Shown piece by piece: positions 20,831 to 32,506 of a stretch of DNA of 64,000 bases. Both the position numbers and the translations under genes were made by a program. This DNA comes from Proteles cristata cristata (Eukaryota; Chordata; Mammalia; Carnivora; Hyaenidae). The notes under the pieces were generated by a model, which searched no databases, was not told where the DNA came from, and saw nothing but the letters and a program-made list of their open reading frames with translations. Location: positions 186,001 to 250,000 of the forward strand of contig JAESUZ010000350.1 of the NCBI GenBank assembly GCA_017311185.1, read 5' to 3'. Position 1 is the first letter of the stretch. The number at the start of each line of letters is the position of its first letter.

Positions 20831-22935
20831 AGGGAGGTGCCCCAGAGCCCCTGACCTTGAACACTGAACAGCATTTTTTCGGCATATTCTGCTTGATAGG
20901 AATATAGAGGGTAGATGAGATCTCTACATTCTCAAGATAGTGATTAGCAGGCATTTGGGTTATGCTTACATGAATGGCTTTCCAGTGTGTACCATACATT
21001 CCATCCCAGCACACTCTGGATGGCCTGTACATTCTTTACGTGCTCCTCTTCCCAGGGCCAGGTAGGCTGAGGTACGCTGCAGTCAAATCCCACAGCAACA
21101 GTATAAGCCATAGCATCCAAAAAATAGAACACAAACAGCTAAGAAACTACAAAAAAATACATTTTTCCAGGAAGAAGGCATGTGGTTTATTTGTTTATTA
21201 AAAAATTTTTTTTTAAAAATTTCTGAGAGAGAGGGAGACAGCGTGAGCAGGGGAGGGTCAGAGAGAGAGGGAGAACCAGAATCTGAAGCAGGCTCCAGGC
21301 TCTGAGCTAGCCAACAGCACAGAGCCCGACACGGGGCTTGAACCCACTAACCGTGAGATCATGACCTGAGCCGAAGTCAGACGCTCAACCGACTGAGCCA
21401 CCCAGGCGCCCCGGCAAGTGGTTTATTTATACAAGTACTAACAAGGCCAGTAGTCAGGAAATCAATAGCTTTGGTATGCATGTTTAATCTAGCCATGGCT
21501 CGAGAAATGTGGAGTAGTCAGGTATATACATGCAGCAATCTGTCTTGATGGCATATGTCAGAAGCCATTCTTTGCAGAACTACTTTTCTCATTTGGAAAC
21601 TCTCCCCAGTACAGAGGGTGATTACCTTATGGGTGGAATTAAAGGTGGGAACCATGTATTTGGCTAAGGTCTGTACCCACCATTTTATATCAGTTGTGGC
21701 CACAAAGGAGAGAGAGTGGACCATGATCTGTTGGTTCTATATTAGGCCCCCGACCACTTCCCAGTTGGTAGGCTTCTCCTGTAAATGGCTGAGTATACAG
21801 TCTGCCAGGTAGGGCCACCCCTAGTTGCAGCACCTAGTCTAGTTATAGGTTAGGTCAGCCGTGGGTACCACATGCCCAGAGCCATCCCCACAGAGAGAAG
21901 AAGGCACCTGCAGGAATGGATGCATATTGTTTCCACAGCCAAGTATCAGCAGTGATGAGTACAGTGTTAATTGTCTTATTGCGTGCATATAAATCCTACA
22001 TTATGACCTGTATCATTTGTGGTCCTATTGTGCCCCATACGCACAATGGGGCCACTCCAACGATTTGCACTGGGGTTGCAGTTAATCACCTCAATGGATA
22101 TTCTATTGGCAGAGTCTTATTTAATCCCACATCAATTGGAAAATTGTGTCCTTTGTGTCTTCCTGGGTGGGGAGCCTGAGCACTTAGCAAAGTGCTCAGT
22201 CCAGGTAGGTGCATGAAGGTGTTACACCAAGCATAAAAGCATTCCCAAATGCTGAGGTTGGCATCTTGGATTCCCCAGAGGAGGCCCACGGTCACTGATA
22301 GGGGGAGTTCACTCCACACCCAACAGTTGGTCTTATTCTGTAGAGAAGCCACAGTCAGGGCCCGCTCAGTAAACAGGTTTTTTATGCAGAATCTAAGGGC
22401 AAAAGGTAAGATGTTGAGTAGGCACCAGAAAAGGCAAGTCACAGTTGTCTAATAGAAGGCAGGAGGTGGTGATGGTCTGGGATAACCAAATCCTTGGTTG
22501 CAGTTTATCTCCAGGTTTGCAGTACCAAATCGTTTGTTCCCCTTCGGCTACATGGCGGGTCAACCCTGAAAAGATTAGTGCAAGTAAAACAATGCTCCAT
22601 AAGGCAATTATGATAGTGTCCCTTTTTTATGAGAGGCCTAGGCTTTATGCCTTCATTGTTTTCAGCGGAGTGGGGAGAAGAAACGGGGTGATGGTTAGGA
22701 CCTGTTCTATCCCAATCCCTATGGATTGGAGCCAAAAACCCAAACATTGTGGACTTGTTTGCCATTTCCAAGGCCATGTAATTATATGTTCCCCTATAAA
22801 TAGATTTTGTGGCAAGGGCAGTAAAATGTCCCCTCGTGTTCCTATCTGCAGCAAAGAACATCTTTCCTGCATGTTGTCTACTTGTATTCTAAGCGTGACA
22901 TCAGGCCCTTCAGTAGAGTATAGGCCTTAGGTCGA
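20831..22935 (-). pseudogene. Retroviral env remnant, minus strand
   Basis: Minus-strand frames 22505-22861, 22086-22442 and 21518-21724 follow each other in the order surface unit then transmembrane unit. Features seen: a CWV-type cysteine motif in the surface part (around 22330), and near 21545-21590 a heptad Leu-Gln-Arg-Met-Ala stretch followed, in a shifted frame, by two adjacent Cys as in the CX6CC motif of gamma-type envelope proteins. Frameshifts, stops and a SINE break it. It lies directly downstream of integrase, as env should. Confidence 0.65.
21193..21412 (-). mobile_element. CanSINE in the env remnant
   Basis: Minus strand, ends gactgagccacccaggcgcccc, close to the felid consensus. 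Flanked by ggcatgtggtttattt (21177) and ggcaagtggtttattt (21413). Confidence 0.94.
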
Positions 22936-24676
22936 TTGGAAGGTACATGTTTATTTAATGTCCATATAGCGGTTGACAGGTGATATGTCCAAAAGGCCAG
23001 TGAGTGGGTTACTAGTCACAGTTGTTTCAATAAGCCACTCATGCGTTCTATCAACCCAGCTGCAGTGGGATTGTATGGTAGATGGAAATGCCAATGGACG
23101 TCTTGAGCCTTTGCCCACGCTTGCACTTCATGTCCTCTGAAGTGGGAGCCTTGATTGCTGTCAGTGTTAGTGGGTACCCTGTGTGCAACACACAGCCGTT
23201 CCAGGCCACAGATGGTGGTCTTTTGTGCGGCACACTTACTGGGGTTGGCTTTCAGGAGTCCTGAATAAGTGTCACACATGTCAAAACATAATGGCAGCCT
23301 TTAGAGAAAGGCAGGGGACCAATATAGTCAATCTGCCATCTCTGAATGGGGTGTCCCTCTCCCCACTGTCTGGTGTCTCTCAATAAACGTGATGGTCATT
23401 CCTGGGTGCAGGTTGGGCATTGTTGGCAGATGGTTGCAATGTCTTTGTAATGCAGCAGGAAGCCCCGGTTCTTAGCAATGACCCACAGTATCTGTTGTCC
23501 TCAGTCTCTCATGTTGGTAGCCAGATGGCAGTGTCTTCCATTGGCATGTCCTCTAGGAGGTGGATGCAGCCCAGTTCATCAGCCTGTCGATTACCAGGTG
23601 GGGTGTGTGTTGTGTGTGCATCTACATGGTAAACAGTAATGTTCATACCTCATATGCATTGGAGTTCCACATGTTTCCCACAGTGGTCACCTGTCACCAT
23701 CGAGTCCTGTGTCTTCCATTGGAGAAGCCAGTGGCTGGCCCCTTGTAGATTTCCCAACTATCTATTCATAGAACAATGGAGTCAGACTCATGGAACAATA
23801 CCATCTATGCTGCTTGCAAGTCAGCCCGATGCGGAAGGCTGCTATGTCCAGTGTCCGAATCTATCCAAATACTTTCAGTTGAGGGTTGAATGGCAACCTC
23901 AGGGGTTGCTCTTGTTGACCTTTCAGTGTACAGGCATGCTCAGGGATTTGTCCATCTCCTTTCTGCATAAAGAATGGCAACCGTGGTGGCTCTGCTGCCT
24001 CAGTTAATGGCAGTCCTTCAGAGGTGACATGAACCACGAGGTCAAGAATGGAGTACATATCTACAGTAAAAGTGATGTTTGTCAAGGTATTGTTGCTGCA
24101 GAAAGACATGCCATTGGCTATGGTTTGAATTTTGGGGCAATGCCTGACCTGAACTCTTGAAATGTATCCTTTAGCCATCCCGCTATAGGATACTGAATGT
24201 GAATGGTCACTGGGATTCTTTTAGTCCTGTCTTCTACTTGCTGTAAGGCATGGTAAGTAGCACATAGTTGTTCTAAAATGCAATACCGCATTTCAGCTCC
24301 TTTCCAGAACTCTGACCAGAAACCTAACAGTAGGCATTTGCGCCCTTGTCATTGCTACAAGTTCCATCTAAACCCCTTCTGGGTAGCTGGCTATCTCCAT
24401 TCAAATGGTTGTCCCTATACACAAACACCTAAGACCTGGATCTGTTTAACAGCCTTGGCCAATTAATCTTGGCTTACATGCTTCTCTTTCCTTTGAGTAC
24501 CAGTCCCACGGGGATTCTGTTTTTACCAATCTCTGAAGGGGCTGAAGCACTTGAGCCAAGTGAGGGATAAATGGATACAAATACCCTAAGAAACATAGCA
24601 AAGTTTGCAACTGCTTTGAGGTGGTGGGACATAGATATGCATGTATTTTACTGATAACTGCTGCAGGAACACGTTT
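22936..24676 (-). pseudogene. Retroviral pol remnant (RT end, RNase H region, integrase), minus strand
   Basis: From right to left on the minus strand: end of RT/connection (frame 24446-24742, retroviral part 24446-24676, with the Leu-Gln-x-Leu-Leu...Leu-Gly-Tyr pattern), RNase H region (23861-24178) and integrase core (23016-23279). The integrase frame shows a D-x-G-x-H-F block and PYNPTAAGLIER, which contains the catalytic Glu of the DDE triad. That wording resembles ERV-L-type integrases more than gammaretroviral ones. All are interrupted by stops. The 5' part is cut off by the L1 at 24677. Confidence 0.8.
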
Positions 24677-25742
24677 TTTGTTTTTAATTCCAGTATAATT
24701 AACATAAGATGTTATAATAGCTTCCATTTGTGTCATCTTCAACTTTTTACATCAGTGCTTTATTGTATTCAAAGTACAGGTCTTCCATCTCCTCCGATAA
24801 ATTCATTCCTAGGTATTTTACTCTTTTCGGTGCAGTTACAAATGGGTCTGTTTTCCTAATTTTTCTTTCTGCTACTTCTTTATTAGTGATAAAAGTGCAA
24901 CAGATTTCTGTATATTAGTTTGGTATTGTGGGACTTTACTGACTTTATCAGTTAGAGTAGTTTTTGTGGAGTCTTTAGGGTTTTCCGTATACAGTTTTAG
25001 GTCACCTGTAAATAAAGACTCTTTAACTTTTTCTTTACCAATTAAATGCCTTTTATTTCTTTTTCTTGTCTGATTGCTGTGGCTAGGACTTTCAGTACTA
25101 TGTTGAATAAAAATGGTGAGAATGAACATCCTTGTCTTATTCCTGATCATAGAGGAAAAGCTCTCAGTTTTCACCACTGATTATGACATTATTGTGGGTT
25201 TGTCATTTATGGCCTCTATTTTTTGAGGTGTGTGCCCTCTAAACCTACTTTATTGAGAGGTTTTTTTTTTTTATCATGAATGTATGTTGTATTTTTTCAG
25301 GTGCTTTTTTGCATTGATTGAAATACCATATATGTTTGAACCTTTCTCTGGTTGATATGTTCTATCACATTGATTGATTTGTGAATATTGTCCCACTTTT
25401 GCATTCCTCAAATAAATCCCACTTGATTATGGTGAAAAAATCCCACTTGATTTTAATGCATTGTTGGACTTGATTTTTTACCATTATGTTGAGGATTTTT
25501 GCATCTGTGTTCATGAAGATACTGTCCCCTAATTCTTTTTTTTTTTTTTTTTTGTAGTGTCTTTATCAGGTTTTGGTATCAGGATAATGCTGGCCTTATA
25601 GAATGAATTTGGAAGCTTTCCTTCCTCTTCTATTGTTTGGAATAATTTGATAAGAATAGGTATTAACTCTTCTTTAAATGTTTAATAGAATTCCCCTGTG
25701 AATCCATCTGGTCCTGGGCTTTTGTTTATCAGGAGTATTTTC

Positions 25743-25969
25743 TTTTTTTTTTTTTTTTAAAAATGTTTTATTTATTTCTAGGAGACAGAGAGAGAGACAG
25801 CGTGAGCAGGGGAGGGTCAGAGAGAGAGGGAGTCACAGACTGAAACAGGCTCCAGGCTCTGAGCTGGCAGTCAGCACAGAGCCTGACGCGGGGCTCAAAC
25901 CCACGAACTGCGAGATCATGACCTAAGCGAAAGTCTCACGCTTAACCGACTAAGCCACCCAGGCGCCCC
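25743..25969 (-). mobile_element. CanSINE in the L1
   Basis: Minus strand, T16 start, ends aagccacccaggcgcccc. Flanked by the exact duplication tatcaggagtatttt (25727 and 25970). Confidence 0.95.
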
Positions 25970-27866
25970 TATCAGGAGTATTTTCGATTACTGAATCAAT
26001 TTCATACTAGTAGTTGGTCTGTTCAAATTTTATGTCTTTCTGATTCAGTTTTGGGATGTTCTATGTTTCTAGGAATTATCCAGTTCTTGTAGGCTGTCCA
26101 AGTTTTTGCATATAATTTTTTATGATATTATCTTATAATCTATTTTTGTGGTGTTGGTCATTATCTCCCCTCCTTCATTTCTGAATTTATTTATTTGCTT
26201 GCCCTTGCCCTAGTGTGTGCTCTCTTGCTCATGCTTTCTCCCTCTCTCTCTCTCTCCCAGTCTGGCTAAAGGTTTACCAGTTTTGTTGATCTTTTCAAAG
26301 AACCAGCTCTTGCTTTCATTTATCTATTCTACTGTATTTGTTTTTGTTTTAGTCTCCATTTCACTTATTTCTGCTCTAATCTTTATTATTTCTTTCCTTC
26401 TACTGGCTTTGGGCTTTGTTCTTTTTCCAGTTCCTTTAGGTGTAATGTTACATTGTTCATTTGATATATTTTGTGGTAATTGAGGCAGGCCTGTGTTGTT
26501 ATAATTTTTCCTCTTAGAACAGCTTTTGCTGCATCCAAAATTTATTTCTGATTTCATACCATTGTGGTTGGAAAAGATGGATAATATGATTTCAATACTT
26601 TTGAATTTGTTGAGACTTGATTTGTGGCCTGACTTGTGATCTATCCTGGAGAATGTCCCATGTGCACTCAAAAAGAATGTGTATTCTGCTGTCTTATGAG
26701 TCATTCAAAAACCTCAGTTTCCTTGTTAATTTTCTGTTTAGATAATCTGTCTATTGATGTAAAAGTCCCCTACTATGATGCTATTAGTCTCAATTTGTTG
26801 CTTTATATATGTGAATAGTTGCTTTATGGATTTACCTTCTCCCAAGTTGAGTCCTAATTTATTATATTTGGGTGCATACAGTTGTTTTCTTGTTAGTTTG
26901 TTCCCTTTATCATCATGTCTCTTTGTCCCTTGTTACAGTCTTTGTTTAAAGACTATTTTTTTAATATATATAAGTATTGCTATCCCAGCCTTTTGCTTCC
27001 ATTTGCATGGTAAATGTTTTTCCATCCCCTCACTTTCAATTTGCATGTCTTTAGATCTGAAATGAGTCTCTTGTAGGCAGCATATAGAAAAGTCTTATTT
27101 TTATCCATTCAGTCACTCTGTCTTTTTATTTAACCTCTCTATTGGCTTCATAAGTAGTCTACTTACTATGTTTGTATTCACCTATGAAACTTTTCCTTTC
27201 TTAATTTTCTTACTCTTGATAGTGACCTTTTCTCTCCACTGAAAGATTTTTCTTTAATGTTTCTTGTAAGACTGGCTTAGTAGCAATGAACTCCTTTCAC
27301 TTGTGACTGGGAAATTCTTGCTCTCCCTATTTTAAATGACAACCATTCTGGGTAGAGTATTCTTCACTAGAGGTTTTTTCCTTTTAGCACTTTGAATATA
27401 TGATACCACTCCCTTCTGCCCTGCAAAGCTGCTGAAAAACCAGCTAATAGCCTTATGGGATGTCCTTTTTATGTAACTGCTTTATTTATTTATTTATTTA
27501 TTTGCTGCTTTAAAAAACCTTTATCACTTCCTTTTGCCATTTTAATTGTTGTGTGTCATGACGTGGAACTCTTTGTGTTAATTTTTTTGGGAGCTCTCCG
27601 TGCCTCCTGGATCTGGATGCCTCGTTCTGTCCCCATAGTTTTCAACTATGATTTCCTCAAATAAATTTTCTGCCCCCTTGTCCTTTTCTTCTCCTTTTAG
27701 GGTCCCTATAAAGTGAATGTTACTATGCTTGATGAGTTTGCTCAATTCCCTTAACCTATTCACATTTTTTATTCTTTTGTGTTGTTGTTGTTAGGCTTAG
27801 TTGCTTTCTGTTACTCTATCTTCCAGTGCAAATCCATTCTTCTGCCTATCTTCTTTATTCCCTCTG

Positions 27867-27868
<2 letters not shown>

Positions 27869-27915
<47 letters not shown>

Positions 27916-27940
27916 TGTGTCTGTGTCTGTGGTGTGTGTT
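27869..27940. repeat. (GT)n microsatellite with GTCTGT tail
   Basis: About 23 GT units then gtctgtgtctgtgtctgtggtgtgtg, in the ORF1 part of the L1. Confidence 0.95.
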
Positions 27941-28289
27941 TTTGGCTATGGAGTTCTTCACTTCTGATTCATTCTTTTTTTTATATTTTATATCTCTTTT
28001 TTTGTAGTTCTCCCTGAGGTTTTCCAGTCTTTTTTTTTTTTTTTCCAGTAAGTATCTTTGTGACCAATACTTTGAGTTTTTTTATCAGGCATATTGCTTA
28101 CCTCTGTCTCATCTTAGCTCTTTTGTTGTAGTTTTGTCCTGTCCTTTCATTTATGACATATTCTTCTGTTCCCTCGCTACATGATAGTAAGATTAATGAT
28201 TAACTGTTGTGTTAATGAGGTATCTTTTTTCAAGAGATGAACATTATAAGGCAAGAGTATCATTTACTCTCTACCTATCCCTGAAGTCC

Positions 28290-28425
28290 TTTATTTTGCT
28301 GCTGTGGAAACAGATCTGGACAAGGTTTGATGACTTGCACAGGATCCCACAGCTCATTTATGGGAGGGCTGGAACACCTGTCTCGTCTACCACACCTTTC
28401 TGTCTCTACGTTATCTTGCTTTAGT
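28290..28425 (+). mobile_element. MIR fragment
   Basis: Core text tgacttgcacaggatcccac then agctcatttatgggagggctgg, followed by a 'cacctgtctcgtctaccaca' part, aligns with the MIR core and its following segment. It is an ancient mammalian SINE in unique intron. Confidence 0.8.
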
Positions 28426-28725
28426 TGATGACCCCAACTTAATATTACCATAAAATTGGGACTGGGGCTTTGCAAGCAAGGGAAATATTAGTAAACAGGG
28501 TTTAGAGTTTTATTTGAATTTATTCCACATATGAAAATTTTTTTAAAATCATGAAGCAGAATAATGAAAATCCTAGTAAACAGCATTTTGTTATGCAACT
28601 ACTGCAGAACTTTCTTTTAAAACTATGCTTATAGAATCCTTTATTTATTGACTAAGTTCATATTCCATGTTAGAAGAAATGTGATAAATTTGAATTAAAA
28701 TTTAATTTAATTCTTTTTGCTGCAG
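28426..28725. other. Unique intron, including the acceptor tract of the microexon
   Basis: AT-rich single-copy-looking sequence. The last part, attctttttgctgcag, is a strong acceptor for the exon at 28726. Confidence 0.6.
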
Positions 28726-28773
28726 TGTGATTAAGAGAATTGTGTACTCACTTGTATCATCACTCACATTCAG
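28726..28773 (+). CDS. TPTE: TPTE microexon: entry to S1 (48 bp)
   Basis: Acceptor ttctttttgctgcag ends at 28725 and the donor GTATGT starts at 28774. Entry base T completes GAT (Asp) from exon 7883-7948; the frame then reads VIKRIVYSLVSSLTF and ends AG, which the next exon completes to AGA (Arg). The peptide aligns residue for residue with the KIKKIVHSIVSSF-type stretch before S1 in TPTE, with basic residues at the membrane border and a hydrophobic start of the helix. Phase is 2 in and 2 out. The exon is too short to appear as an open frame, and it is separated from its upstream partner by a 20.8-kb intron. Confidence 0.92.
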
Positions 28774-29908
28774 GTATGTGAGACTCTTGAAAGGGAGATA
28801 ATTAAATATGCATAATACTTAATATTTTTAATGATAAAGGACCTGGGAGGGGGAAACACATTTTCAATGTCAGTGTGTTGCTAATTAGCCCCTGTGTCCC
28901 ATTTTATGTAAAATGATTTGTGATGAAATTTTAGTCTAAGCTGAATATTAAGAATTTCAAAGAAATAGTATTTACCTAAGCCTAATAGTAACATATTAGT
29001 ATGTTTTTTTCTACCTGTAAAAGTAAAAATAATGAAGCATGCTTTCAAAAATTCTTTAAGTGTTTTTATTAAGCACTTATTTGTCTAGAAGTACTTCTTA
29101 ATTCTGGAAGCATTTTATTTAAGCTTCTTCTCTACATGATAGTAAGATTTATTTCATGCTATGATATAGAGTCATACAATATACTTGCTTCCTTTTACAT
29201 TTATAATATTTTAATTTGCATTGTGATTATAAAAAAGTATTTTGAAGACTAATGAATCTATCTTCATAGATTGTACAAATAATGTAATCAGTTTATGAAG
29301 AATGTGTCTAGAATATATGAGAGGAAGACTTAGGAAATACTTTAGAGTTTAATCATGTATATATTATGATTCCTTCTCATGTGCCTAGCACTGTGATAGA
29401 AGCATCTATTAATATATAATCATATACTTATTGAAAATCTCACTGATAAAACATCTTAGTGGCCAAAGCAGTCTCTTAAGGGTTGTGTTTGTCATGCTTT
29501 CACTTGGTTTTTATTGCTAAATTTGTAAAAGTTAATCAGTGGTTTTATTTATTATGAGAAATTGGTAGAAACCCCTTTAAAAAGTCTCAGATTTTAAGAA
29601 GAGTTCACAAGTGGAGGCCTGTAATTCTAATTCAGGTTGCCTGTGCTATCTTGGAGTGTTGGTCTGATGTGTCTTTTATAAAAGGGCATGATAACATGAA
29701 ATGGTGTGGTGGAAATTTTAATTCTCTAACAACTGCTTCCACCGGGTGAAAACTTAGTAATTTTTTTGAGATTATAAGGCAATACAGTGTTCCTTATCGG
29801 TAGATAATTTAATCCTAAATGACATTTTGTTATCAGCTCATTGGCCTAAATATAGTCTAACTTTAGAAGTGAAAACCACTTTATCTTTAGTCTGTTTATC
29901 TGTTGTAG
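28774..29908. other. Unique intron between the microexon and the S1-S2 exon
   Basis: AT-rich single-copy-looking sequence of 1135 bp. I recognise no repeat. A second AG at 29889-29890 lies 18 bases before the chosen acceptor. Confidence 0.6.
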
Positions 29909-30070
29909 AATATTTGGAATTTTGCTGATCTTTGTGGATCTGTCCCTCATCGTTACAGACCTACTTTTCACTAAAGACATGATGTATATTCCTTTGGAAT
30001 ATCATTTCATTTCTTTAGCTATTGCTTTATTTTTTCTCGTGGATGTTCTTCTTCGAGTATATGTAGAAGG
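29909..30070 (+). CDS. TPTE: TPTE exon: S1 and S2 of the voltage sensor (162 bp)
   Basis: Acceptor tctgtttatctgttgtag ends at 29908; donor GTAAGT starts at 30071. After the split Arg codon the frame reads [20 protein letters not shown] (S1), a short extracellular loop [11 protein letters not shown], and [20 protein letters not shown] (S2), then Glu and a split Gly. The Asp of S1 and the Asp and Arg of S2, which pair with S4 charges in voltage sensors, are present. Conservation with TPTE is high, including the loop IPLEY. An AG 18 bases upstream (29890) would add six residues in frame; the chosen site matches family length exactly. Phase 2 to 2. Confidence 0.95.
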
Positions 30071-30590
30071 GTAAGTTTGATTAATTTTTTAAAACTATTA
30101 TAAAGCTATTTTGTACTGCCATGAGAAGCATCCCTAAATAATTACCAAGTCAACCCAGCCAAATGTGAATGTATTCCTCTTTATTAAAATAATCCTCCTT
30201 GGAGGCATGGTTCATAAAAAACCAGTCCAAATCCCAATTTCTACTAGAGTGGGCTTTAATATTATTGTTACAACTGGTACTCTAGTTTCCAGTGACTTAT
30301 TATGGATGGTCCCTTCAACAGGTAAAGCTTAAAGGGTTTGCAAAGTAGGGCCAGGCAGCTAATGTGTCTACATGCACATTATTAAAAGGAACATGTGTGT
30401 GAAGTATAAATATAAATCCTCTCCCGATGTCTACATGCACATTATTAAAAGGAACATGTGTGTGAAGTATAAATATAAATCCTCTCCCGAAGAGTTGAAT
30501 CTAAATAAAAGCTGACAGTGTATTAAATACTAAAGAATAGGTCTGAATAGCCTCTACCTCAGTTAAAATAAAAATTTATATTAAGATATG
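30071..30590. other. Unique intron with a 63-bp exact tandem duplication
   Basis: Unique-looking sequence; see the separate repeat entry at 30365-30490. Confidence 0.6.
30365..30490 (+). repeat. Exact 63-bp tandem duplication
   Basis: Bases 30365-30427 and 30428-30490 are identical, starting tgtctacatgcacattatt and ending cctctcccga. No mismatch was seen. It could be a very recent allele or an assembly artefact. Confidence 0.97.
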
Positions 30591-31550
30591 TGAGAATCAA
30601 ACTCAATGCCCAAAAACCAAATAATCCAGTGATGAAATGGGCAGAGGATATGAATAGACAATTTTCAAAAAAAGGCATCCAGATGGCTAACAGACACATG
30701 AAAAGATGCTCAACATCACTCATCATCAGAGAAATACAAATCAAAACCACAACGAGATACCACCTCACACCCATCAGAATGGCTAAAAGTAACAACCCAG
30801 GAAACAACAGATGTTGGCGAGGATATAGAAGGAGGAACACTTTTGCACTGTTGGTGGAAAGGCAAACTGGTGCAGCCACTCTGGAAAACAGTGTGGAGTT
30901 TCCTCAAAAAGTTAAAAATAGAACCACCCCATGACTCAGCAACTGCACTTCTAGGTATTTACCCAAAAGATACAAAGATGCTGATTCAAAGGGACACATG
31001 CAGCTCAGTGTTCATAGCAGTGCTATCAACAATAACCAAAGTATGGAAAGAGCCCAAAGTCCATTGACTGATAAATGGATAAAGATGTGGTATAGCTATA
31101 TATAAAAGAATATTAATCAGTCATCACAAAGAATGAAATCTTGCCATTTGCAAAAATGTGAACGGAACTAGGCTGTATTATGCTAAGTGAAAGGAGCCAA
31201 TCAGAAAGACAAATATTTGATTTCACTCATATGTAAAGTTTAAGAAACAAACCAGATGAACATGGGAAGGGAAGGAAAAATAAGATAAAACCAGAGGGAG
31301 TGCGAACCATGAGAGACTCTTAAATATAGAGAACAAACTGAGGGTTGATGGAGGGGAGGTGGGTGGGGAGATGGGCTACATGGGTGATGGGCATTAAGGA
31401 GGGCACTTGTTGGGATGAGCACTGGGTATATGTAAGTGATGAGTCACTGGATTCTACTCTAGAAACCAATACTACACTATGTGTTAACTAACTTGAATCT
31501 AAATAAATGAAAAGATAAGTTATAAAAATCCCCCCCCGCCCCCCAAAAAA
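30590..31550 (+). mobile_element. 5'-truncated L1 tail, plus strand
   Basis: Late ORF2 from 'tgagaatcaaactcaatgcc' (frame 30590-30934), the landmark 'catgaaaagatgctcaacatc', 3' UTR with 'gagcactgggtatatgtaagtgatg', and a tail that ends in a C-rich run (cccccccgccccccaaaaaag) instead of pure A. Confidence 0.9.
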
Positions 31551-32386
31551 GTTACACAAGACATCTGTAGCATGTTCATCCCATCAAGGAGGCTTGGTGG
31601 TGAGGCAGCAGCTGATATTCTCTGTTTGCTGGTTTTATGAAAAGGTGGATTAAGTGAGCCACGCCCTGGATCACGTCAACTGTAGGAGTCAGGAACTAAT
31701 TCCCCAGCATCATTTCATCCAGAGCATTTTAGAAGACTGCTTGTCTCCTCTCCTGTCGAACTTCTATAATCAAACTTTAGGAGGGCCTTTAACTCCAGGT
31801 TACTCAGAGACTGAGAGGGGTTACCTCTCAGAATTGAAAGAAAGTTTCTCTGGAGCATCGTGCCCTTGGCTGAAGGAGCCGGTGGAGGAAGGCAAAGTGG
31901 ACGGAAGTTCGGCTTTGCATGGTGGAGGCCACCAGCCCATTGGGATTCCACTGTGGATGTAAAGCCAGATGATGAGTTTGCAGGTCAAATTAGTGGAGCC
32001 ATCTCCCTCTCACAAACCTTTCTTTTACACTCATCACAGCCAAGTGGCTCAAAGGCTGTGACGAATTTGGCTTCTATTGCTCAGTAGTACTGCCAAATAT
32101 CCCACTTTTCTTGCCCAGTATGTGAAAGCAATGCTTGCCTCTTGTTCAGTGGTTTGGTTATGTCTCTTACCATACTTAAATTGCCATATTGATGCTTTTG
32201 TCACTTTTATGTATAAAATAGGATAGAATTTGGATGTTTTCCTATTAGTCTAGTCCAGTAAATGCATTTTAAAGAATCCACTAATGTAAAATTCTTGATG
32301 GGATGGGTCAAATAATCTGTACTCTTAAGATATCCCTATCTCCTCTTTGAAGAAGCATAAACTAATGTTTTTTGTTTATACTACAG
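31551..32386. other. Intron before the S3 exon, origin unclear
   Basis: The part 31600-32090 is GC-richer than its surroundings and contains a 102-codon plus frame (31654-31962) that I do not recognise: no signal peptide, no known motif. It could be an old repeat or a processed-gene relic. The rest is AT-rich unique sequence leading to the acceptor at 32386. Confidence 0.4.
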
Positions 32387-32506
32387 GATACGACCATATT
32401 TTTCTGATATACTTAACTGCTTAGATGCTGTCGTTATTGTAGTGACTCTACTGATTGATATAATTTATATGTTTTATAACGTTAAGTTTCTTAAAGATAT
32501 CCCCAG
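32387..32506 (+). CDS. TPTE: TPTE exon: S3 of the voltage sensor (120 bp)
   Basis: Acceptor tttttgtttatactacag ends at 32386; donor GTAAGA starts at 32507. The entry base G completes GGG (Gly). The frame continues IRPYFSDILNCLDAVVIVV with further hydrophobic residues (S3, with Asp residues at its start and middle) and YNVKFLKDIP, ending AG. PYFSD and the CLDA start of S3 match the QQYFSD and ILDT stretches of TPTE as I remember them. Phase 2 to 2; the Arg split codon is completed by A of the S4 exon. Confidence 0.95.

Larger units (their letters stand above)
24677..28205 (-). mobile_element. L1, minus strand, lacking the 5' UTR, internally deleted
   Basis: Begins with the L1 3' end landmark ttccagtataattaacataagatg, then jumps within about 60 bases to mid ORF2 (internal deletion), and continues through ORF2 (endonuclease part at 26324-26704) to ORF1 (near 27400-28200). 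It splits off the pol remnant on its left. A CanSINE sits at 25743-25969. Confidence 0.88.

Noticed and set aside
27779..28017. Valine/cysteine-rich frames over the (GT)n tract
   Set aside because: Translation of a microsatellite in three frames; not coding.
29891..29908. Upstream acceptor as the main start of the S1-S2 exon
   Set aside because: It adds six residues not seen in the family as I know it, and its pyrimidine tract is poorer. Kept only as a possible alternative site.
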